From: Pedococcus sp031456495
Lineage (GTDB): Bacteria > Actinomycetota > Actinomycetes > Actinomycetales > Dermatophilaceae
Assembly: GCF_031456495.1 (NCBI RefSeq)
Contig: NZ_JAVDUW010000001.1
Span: forward strand, 1,798,001 to 1,862,000
Length of the DNA stretch: 64,000 nt
Direction of reading: 5' to 3'
Under the pieces are notes generated by a model. That model did no database searches, was not told where the DNA came from, and worked only from the letters and a program-made list of their open reading frames with translations. Positions 59,568 through 64,000 of this stretch are shown here, piece after piece. The position numbers and the translations under genes are program-made. How positions within the stretch are numbered: position 1 is the first letter of the stretch; each line of letters starts with the position of its first letter.

Positions 59568-60157
59568 CACGCCGCCCATCCCGGGTCGCCCACGAGGGCG
59601 TTCCGCAGCTTGGCGAGGCACCGACCCCGCGTCGGGCCGATGCTCCCCACCGGCATGCCCAGCGCCTGCGCGACCTGGGCGTAGTCGGGGCGCTCCGCCA
59701 GCGCGATGACCCGCAGCAGGGCCTGGCACCGCTCGGGCAGCTCCTTGAAGTGCCGCCACAGCAGGCCCTGGTCCTGGCTGCGCAGCACGACGTCGAGGGT
59801 CTCGTCGGAGCCGCTGCCGGCCGACTCGCCCGCGTCGGTCAGGTCCTCGCGGAAGTCCTCGCGTCGCGTCTTGCGGCTGCTCGCCCACGCCTCGCGCCGC
59901 GTGGTCGTGAGGAGCCACTTGAGCACGCCGCCCGGCTCGGTGATGCCGTGCTGGTGCTGGAGCAGCTGGAGCCAGGTGTTCTGCACGACGTCCTCGGCCT
60001 GCGCGGCCCCGAGCCCCTGGGCCCGTGCGGTGTGCCAGAGCAGCGGGGTGAGTGCGTCGACCAGGGTCCCCATCGCCTCCGCGTGCCCGTCGCGGTATGC
60101 CGTGAACGCCGCCGCCGCCTCCTCGGCGAGGCTGCGCGTACCACCCTCCGCCTGCAT
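59567..60157 (-). CDS. Sigma-70 family (ECF-like) sigma factor of the CHAT operon
   Basis: A 196-residue sigma factor. Region 2 is at residues ~15-95 (AFTAYRDGHAEAMGTLVDALTPLLWHTARAQGL, AEDVVQNTWLQLLQH, VLKWLLTTTRREAWASSR) and region 4 at ~135-190 (LPERCQALLRVIALAERPDYAQVAQALGMPVGSIGPTRGRCLAKLRNAL). The SIGPTRGRCL turn is usual in actinobacterial sigma factors of this subgroup. ATG 60157 overlaps the subtilase stop (TGATG), and its own stop overlaps the next start, so the three are translationally coupled. No anti-sigma gene of known type is adjacent; the small protein may serve that role. Confidence 0.9.
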   Translation of the reverse strand: MQAEGGTRSLAEEAAAAFTAYRDGHAEAMGTLVDALTPLLWHTARAQGLGAAQAEDVVQNTWLQLLQHQHGITEPGGVLKWLLTTTRREAWASSRKTRREDFREDLTDAGESAGSGSDETLDVVLRSQDQGLLWRHFKELPERCQALLRVIALAERPDYAQVAQALGMPVGSIGPTRGRCLAKLRNALVGDPGWAA

Positions 60158-61770
60158 CACTCCCCACCCCCGACCGTCTCGGCGAGAACCTTCTCGACGA
60201 CCTCGGCGAGGTGCTTCCGGCGCGCATCGGGGTCGGGAGCCGCCTGCGGGTGCGCGCCGCTCGCGGCGAGCTGCGCGGCATACTCGCCGGCCAGGGCGGG
60301 CGCGGCGAACGAGGTGCCGCTCCACATCCCGAAGCCGAGCCGGTAGCCGTCGGGCTTGGACGCGCCGCGCGGCGGGTTGGGGCTCGGGTGGTGGTAGATC
60401 GAGCCGCGCAGGCTGCCGTCGAAGGTCACCGGCATGGTGCTGACGACGGCGGTGCCGCAGCGGTACGCCCGCACCCAGCGGCCGGTGTTGGAGAACACGG
60501 CGACCGAGCGGGCATCGGGGTTGAGGGCGCCGACGCTGGCGAGCGGCACCTCGAACCCACCGGCGAGCGCGAACGCCGCCGGGTAGAACGGGTGGTCGGT
60601 GCCGCCGTTGCCCGCGGCCGCGGTGATCGCCACGCCCGTCGCGGCGAGCGCACGCAGGACCGAGAGGAACGCCGGCTCGTCGTCGAAGGCGCCGGGGGTC
60701 TCGTGGTAGTAGCCGAGCGAGAGCGACAGCACGTCGATGAGTGGGCCCTCGTGCTTGCCCCGGTGGGTCAGGACCTGGCGGACCCACAGCAGCTGGAGGG
60801 TCTCGACGAGGAAGGCCTCGTCCGCGACGCCGTCGCCGTACATGACGGGGACGACCAGCAACGTCGCCGAGGGGCAGTGCTGCCGGACGACCCCGGCGAT
60901 GAACGTGCCGTGCCCGGCGCACCTGTCGAGGACGCCGTTGACGCGGTCGAGGGTGCAGCCGGTGAGCTCCGGGTCGTCCTCGGGCGTGAAGCGCAGGCCG
61001 ATGGGGATGCCGTCGACCTCGACGTCGCGGACGACGCCGTGACGGAACCAGTCGTGCCGGCCGATGCCGGTGTCGAGCAGCGCCACGACCGGGCCGTCCT
61101 TGACGCGACGGGGCCGCGGGTCGGGGGCGGCCCAGACGACCGGTCGCCGGGCCGAGGGCCCGCCGCCGGGGAGCTGGACCCCGTCGCCGTACCCGACGCC
61201 GTCGCCGTAGCCCACGCCGTCTCCGTAGCCGACGCCGTCTCCGTACCCGACACCGTCTCCGTAGCCGACGCCGTCGCCGTAGCCCACGCCGTCGCCGTAC
61301 CCGGAGGCGGTCATGATGTGGCTCAGGCTGACGCCCTCGGCGGCCGCAGGGTCCTCGGCCCGCAACGTCTGCAGGATCAGCCACGCGTCGGGGGCCTCGA
61401 CCGGGCGGTCCGGCAGCGGCCGGAACTCCACCACGGTGGCCGCGACGGCGTCCGCCTCGTCGCCGAGCTCGTACCGGTCGAGCAGCGCCTCGAGCTGCTC
61501 GTCGCGGCGCGGCACCGCGGCATACCCCAGGCGCTCGGCGATCTCGCTCAGGGCGCGGATCGGGCCGTCGCCGGACCGGTTGAGCAGACCCGGGACGATG
61601 AGCCGGTTGCCGCTGTAGATCGTCGGGCTGAGCGCGTCGTCGCCGTCGAGGCGAACGGCCTTGGCCGGGTCGAGCACGCGCACGTCGAGGCGGCGCTCGG
61701 CCGAGCGGGGCACGGCCACGCGGGGGATGCGCCCGGGGCTCCCCTGCGGGGGCGGGACGTCTGCGGTCAT
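60157..61770 (-). CDS. Cytoplasmic S8 family serine peptidase (subtilase) with GYGDGV repeats
   Basis: A 537-residue protein. The triad is complete: Asp233 in VALLDTGIG, His287 in CAGHGTFIAG and Ser487 in SGTSFAAPALAG, with the oxyanion Asn in AAAGNGG. There is no signal peptide or membrane helix, so unlike most subtilases it appears cytoplasmic. The N-terminal ~155 residues are a separate domain without known motif. Residues 157-198 are seven perfect GYGDGV repeats joining it to the catalytic domain; the same YGDGV occurs at residues 311-315 of the catalytic domain. It is the first gene of the operon with sigma factor, small protein and CHAT protease. ATG 61770 follows AGGAGAACC. Confidence 0.9.
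   Translation of the reverse strand: MTADVPPPQGSPGRIPRVAVPRSAERRLDVRVLDPAKAVRLDGDDALSPTIYSGNRLIVPGLLNRSGDGPIRALSEIAERLGYAAVPRRDEQLEALLDRYELGDEADAVAATVVEFRPLPDRPVEAPDAWLILQTLRAEDPAAAEGVSLSHIMTASGYGDGVGYGDGVGYGDGVGYGDGVGYGDGVGYGDGVGYGDGVQLPGGGPSARRPVVWAAPDPRPRRVKDGPVVALLDTGIGRHDWFRHGVVRDVEVDGIPIGLRFTPEDDPELTGCTLDRVNGVLDRCAGHGTFIAGVVRQHCPSATLLVVPVMYGDGVADEAFLVETLQLLWVRQVLTHRGKHEGPLIDVLSLSLGYYHETPGAFDDEPAFLSVLRALAATGVAITAAAGNGGTDHPFYPAAFALAGGFEVPLASVGALNPDARSVAVFSNTGRWVRAYRCGTAVVSTMPVTFDGSLRGSIYHHPSPNPPRGASKPDGYRLGFGMWSGTSFAAPALAGEYAAQLAASGAHPQAAPDPDARRKHLAEVVEKVLAETVGGGE
61177..61302. repeat. Seven 18-bp tandem repeats coding GYGDGV
   Basis: The repeats lie inside the subtilase gene. Units differ only at silent positions (for example CCGTCGCCGTA against CCGTCTCCGTA), so protein identity is kept while the DNA drifts, which argues for selection on the peptide. 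Confidence 0.92.
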
Positions 61771-62236
61771 CGGTTCTCCTGGCCTGGTGCGGACCGCGCT
61801 GGTGCACGGTCAGCGTAGTGAGCGATCGCGTCACCTGACAGGAGAACGGCGAGGTCCGGGTGATACCCGCGAGAGCTCGGCAACTTTTTCCGGCAGGGGT
61901 GTATCAGGGCCGGCCCGGACTGCTCTTTCCGTTCGTCAGCCTGGTCGGGGGACGAGGCGGGAACACAGGAAGGACGCCCGGGATGTCGTGCAGGGGCATG
62001 AAGGTCCGGGGTGGTCGTCCGATGCTGGACCGGTGGCAACAGGGGTGTCACTGGTCCCGGCGGTCGGCGTCGGGAACGCGTCACCGCCACGCCCCTCGGG
62101 GCACGTCGTCGGGTGGGTTCGGTCGTGGAAGGTGCTGGTCGGGGGTTCCCAGCACGCGCCCGGTCGGGCCCGCCCGGCGGCGCCGCTAGAGCAGGACGGC
62201 GTGCGGCTCGAGGGTGCCGCACGGTGAGGGGACGCA
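61771..62236. other. Non-coding region upstream of the subtilase operon
   Basis: The part next to the subtilase must hold the operon's promoter; TACGCT on the minus strand (near 61812-61817) is a possible -10 box. An inverted pair TGATAC (61861-61866) and GTATCA (61901-61906), flanking an A/T run AACTTTTTCC, is the only palindromic feature. Open frames across 61860-62222 on both strands are rich in Arg/Pro and look spurious. I see no gene here. Confidence 0.5.
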
Positions 62237-62273
62237 GGAGCGGCGCGACTCCAGGGGTGGGTCGCGCCGCTCC
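62237..62273 (-). terminator. Hairpin terminator after the YtxH gene
   Basis: GGAGCGGCGCGAC (62237-62249) pairs perfectly with 62261-62273 across an 11-base loop, 27 bp past the stop of the minus-strand gene at 62300. Confidence 0.75.
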
Positions 62274-62299
62274 CGTCTGCCTGCCGGGGGTGTCCCGGG

Positions 62300-62632
62300 C
62301 TAGGGGAGCTTGCCGGGCCCCGGGCCGAAGCCCGTGGTGTCGGCGTGCAGCCGGCCGTCGGTGCCGCGGTGCAGCGTCTCCGGCAGGTGCTCGCCCGTCA
62401 CGCGCTCGCGCGCGGCCGAGCCTGCGGTCTTGGCGGCGTCGCCGACCTTGGCGGCGACGACGGGTGCCTGGTCCTTGACCGTCTGGACGACCGTGTCGAC
62501 CTTCGACTGGACCGGGTCACTGGACCAGACCTGGGTTGCCTTGCCCTTGATCTGCTCGTAGCGCTTCTGGCCGGCCTTGGCGCCGAGCACGTAGCCCGCC
62601 GCGAGACCAGCGAGGAAGGACAGCTTTGCCAT
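62300..62632 (-). CDS. YtxH-like small membrane-associated protein
   Basis: A 110-residue protein from ATG 62632 after AGGAGGCTCC. LSFLAGLAAGYVLGAKAGQKRYEQI (residues 4-28) is the Gly-zipper-like helix of YtxH-type proteins; the middle is an amphipathic helical region (VDTVVQTVKDQAPVVAAKVGDAAKTAGSAARERV) resembling stress-linked helical repeats. The C-terminus is Gly/Pro-rich. These proteins are general-stress associated in Firmicutes; the role in actinobacteria is unknown. Confidence 0.8.
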   Translation of the reverse strand: MAKLSFLAGLAAGYVLGAKAGQKRYEQIKGKATQVWSSDPVQSKVDTVVQTVKDQAPVVAAKVGDAAKTAGSAARERVTGEHLPETLHRGTDGRLHADTTGFGPGPGKLP

Positions 62633-62678
62633 GGTGGAGCCTCCTGTAGGGATCGTTCGACCCTAACAAAGGCGCTGG

Positions 62679-63608
62679 TCAGGGGCTCGTCGAGCGATCG
62701 TCGGGGTGCGTGGTGGGCCCGGGTCCGGTCGCGGGCTCCGGTCCGGCCTCGGGTATGGGGGAGGACATCCCGCGGGCCAGCTGGACGGTGCCGGCTGCGA
62801 GCACGGCCACGCAGAGCAGGTATGCCGCGAGGTGCCCCGGCGTGACCGGGAGCCGTTCGTGCAGCAGGGCGGCCGCGAGGACGACGGCCACGACCGGTGC
62901 GGCGACCTCGTTGGCCGGGAAGCTCGCGCCGAGGGCGCCGACCTGGAACGAGACCTGCGTCAGGACGAGCGCGGCTGCCCCCGTGAGCAGCAGGGCCAGC
63001 AGCGGCACCCAGCCGTCCGCCTCCGCGAGTCCGGGCAGTCCGGCCCGCTGCCAGCGACCGGCCACGGCGTCGAGCAGCACGCCGACGAGGCCGAACCCGG
63101 CACCGGCCACCGCGCCGTACACCGCCGCCCGGGCCGTCGCGGACGCGCGGCGGACGGCGAGCATCAGCACGGCGCCGACCACCGCGGCGATCGCCACGGC
63201 CCACGCGGCCTCGGCGGCCGGCAGCGGGCGGGCGTGGCCGGGGTCGCCGACGAGGGCGAAGAAGGCGGCGAGGGCGGCGAGGATCCCACCGCAGGCGACG
63301 TAGTCGCGCCAGCCGGGAGCAGGTCCGCCGAGGAGGCGGCCGACCGGCAGCGCCACCGGGACGGCGAGGACGAGCAGCGGCTGCACCACGAGCACCGGCC
63401 CGGTCGCGAGGGCGACGACCTGCAGCACGAGGCCGAGGGTGTCTCCGCCCACCGAGGCCAGCCAGCGCGGGTCGCGCAGCAGGCGCAGGACCCCGCGCGC
63501 GTCGGCCCGTCCCGTACCCCGGTGCGCGGCACGGTGCTGCACCGCCGTCGAGGTGCCGTACGCGACGGCCGACAGCACGGCGCACGGCAGGGCCACGGCC
63601 AGGGACAC
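62679..63608 (-). CDS. DMT-family (EamA-like) transporter
   Basis: A 309-residue membrane protein from GTG 63608 with about nine to ten short helices and two-fold pseudo-repeat, as in drug/metabolite transporters. The segment SAVAYGTSTAVQHRAAHRG at the start and GASFPANEVAAPVVAVVLAAALLHERLPV near the end (the EamA pattern with conserved Glu-Arg) support this. The tail is polar and Pro-rich. The substrate is unknown. It is 46 bp upstream of the YtxH-like gene on the same strand and may be in one transcript with it. Confidence 0.85.
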   Translation of the reverse strand: MSLAVALPCAVLSAVAYGTSTAVQHRAAHRGTGRADARGVLRLLRDPRWLASVGGDTLGLVLQVVALATGPVLVVQPLLVLAVPVALPVGRLLGGPAPGWRDYVACGGILAALAAFFALVGDPGHARPLPAAEAAWAVAIAAVVGAVLMLAVRRASATARAAVYGAVAGAGFGLVGVLLDAVAGRWQRAGLPGLAEADGWVPLLALLLTGAAALVLTQVSFQVGALGASFPANEVAAPVVAVVLAAALLHERLPVTPGHLAAYLLCVAVLAAGTVQLARGMSSPIPEAGPEPATGPGPTTHPDDRSTSP

Positions 63609-63625
63609 GCGCCGACGCTACCTTG

Positions 63626-63848
63626 GCGGAGGTCGTGGGACTCCGCGGGCTCGCTCGTGCCTCGCGAGCTCGCTCCCCTTCATCCCCGCCCCCGCCTGCT
63701 GCGCGAGGACGCTCCGCCTCCCGGCGGCAGCTTGGCGGAGGGCGTGGGAACCGTCGCGGCTCGTTCCTCGCCGCTCCTCCCGAATCCCGCCTGCTCGATG
63801 CGCAGGAACCGGACGGGCCTCGTACCTCGGCCCGCCCGAACCCTGCGC
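63626..63848. repeat. Two ~110-bp units ending in copies of the tRNA-Ser 3' end
   Basis: GCGGAGGGCGTGGGA, the 3' end of the tRNA-Ser gene (63849-63863), recurs exactly at 63735-63749 and with one change at 63626-63640. The spacing is 114 and 109 bp. The sequence between copies is also similar (CGGCTCG..C.CGC, ATCCCGCC, TGCTCGATGCGCAGGA). GCTCCTCCCGAATCCCGCC (63773-63791) matches the unit near tRNA-Gly. Confidence 0.75.
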
Positions 63849-63849
63849 G

Positions 63850-63936
63850 CGGAGGGCGTGGGATTCGAACCCACGATGACGTCGCCGCCATAGCGGTTTT
63901 CAAGACCGCCGCACTAGGCCACTATGCGAGCCCTCC
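63850..63936 (-). tRNA. tRNA-Ser (anticodon TGA)
   Basis: On the minus strand: acceptor stem GGAGGGC/GCCCTCC, D arm with TAGTGGCCTAGTG, anticodon stem GCGGT/ACCGC with loop CTTGAAA (anticodon TGA, reading UCA), a long variable arm (TATGGCGGCGACGTCATCG region) as in class II tRNAs, and T arm GTGGGTTCGAATCCCAC. Discriminator G. CCA is not encoded. Length 87. Confidence 0.96.
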
Positions 63937-64000
63937 TTCGGCAGCGATTGTGCCGCACCGGGTGGAGGTGGCGTGCGACGGCTCCCGGGGACATCCCCCG

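Noticed and set aside
61767..62222. Possible extra gene upstream of the subtilase
   Set aside because: The minus-strand frame gives an Arg/Pro-rich product without motifs and overlaps the likely promoter and ribosome site of the operon.
1..64000. GTATGCC excess explained by deamination of methylated GTACGCC
   Set aside because: GTACGCC is still present about a dozen times by eye, close to the number expected by chance, so it is not clearly depleted.
1..64000. GGCATAC as a chromosome-orienting (KOPS-like) motif
   Set aside because: The two orientations are nearly balanced (about 26 and 20), without the strand bias such motifs show.

Overview
The window is about 73% G+C, and third codon positions are almost all G or C. 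With GTG starts, Tat-exported enzymes, the mycothiol-dependent isomerase fold, DUF6458 and DUF6584 proteins and a FadE5/EtfD-type beta-oxidation pair, this points to an actinobacterial chromosome, probably Micrococcales close to Intrasporangiaceae (an inference from gene style only). I see no transposase, integrase, phage structural module or CRISPR array; this looks like core or semi-core chromosome.

Layout. 1-8.7 kb: the 3' end of a class I glutamine amidotransferase, a Tat-exported phospholipase C, galE, a PaaI thioesterase, a small 'holin-like' membrane protein, a HisC-type aminotransferase, an aldo/keto reductase and a secreted lytic transglycosylase. 8.9-12.7 kb: a translationally coupled E1alpha-E1beta-E2 2-oxoacid dehydrogenase operon with a strong hairpin terminator. 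12.8-15 kb: an EmrB-type exporter and its MarR regulator, with a clean operator. 15-22.5 kb: a CopD/CtaG fusion, an omega-amidase-like hydrolase, an NHLRC2-like protein and an SH3-CHAP wall hydrolase. 22.6-26.6 kb: FadE5-type acyl-CoA dehydrogenase, SOUL protein, DUF6584 and a kinase. 26.7-33.1 kb: carbohydrate-active region with two inverted GH12 cellulase genes and a GH15-type enzyme. 33.2-36.5 kb: a frameshifted MMPL transporter with its TetR regulator. 36.7-40.2 kb: NfeD-flotillin-lipoprotein operon and a collagen-like secreted protein. 40.7-47.3 kb: tRNA-Gly, dcd, a hydrolase, an ammonia-lyase homologue lacking the MIO triad, and a four-gene osmoprotectant ABC transporter. 47.5-56.4 kb: a large LuxR-type ATPase, PlsC, EtfD, an ECF sigma factor with a probable membrane partner, and cysK-epsC. 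56.4-61.8 kb: a four-gene operon of cytoplasmic subtilase, sigma factor, small protein and TPR-CHAT protease. 62.3-64 kb: YtxH protein, DMT exporter and tRNA-Ser.

Points that stand out. (1) The subtilase-sigma-small protein-CHAT operon combines two proteases with a sigma factor and resembles in content the TPR-CHAT/RpoE signalling arm of type III-E CRISPR, but has no CRISPR. (2) A fatty-acid type operator, YTACYNGCCRGTAR, occurs twice before the FadE5-type gene and once before etfD, 29 kb away, suggesting one regulon. (3) Both tRNA genes are followed by ~110-130 bp units that end in a copy of that tRNA's own 3' end and share a 19-bp core. (4) The heptamer GGCATAC/GTATGCC appears about 46 times, far above base-composition expectation, in all frames and on both strands. 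(5) Several genes end in degenerate tandem repeats that begin at their own stop codon. (6) The two GH12 domains are almost identical over 524 bp in inverted orientation but diverge outside it, as expected of gene conversion.
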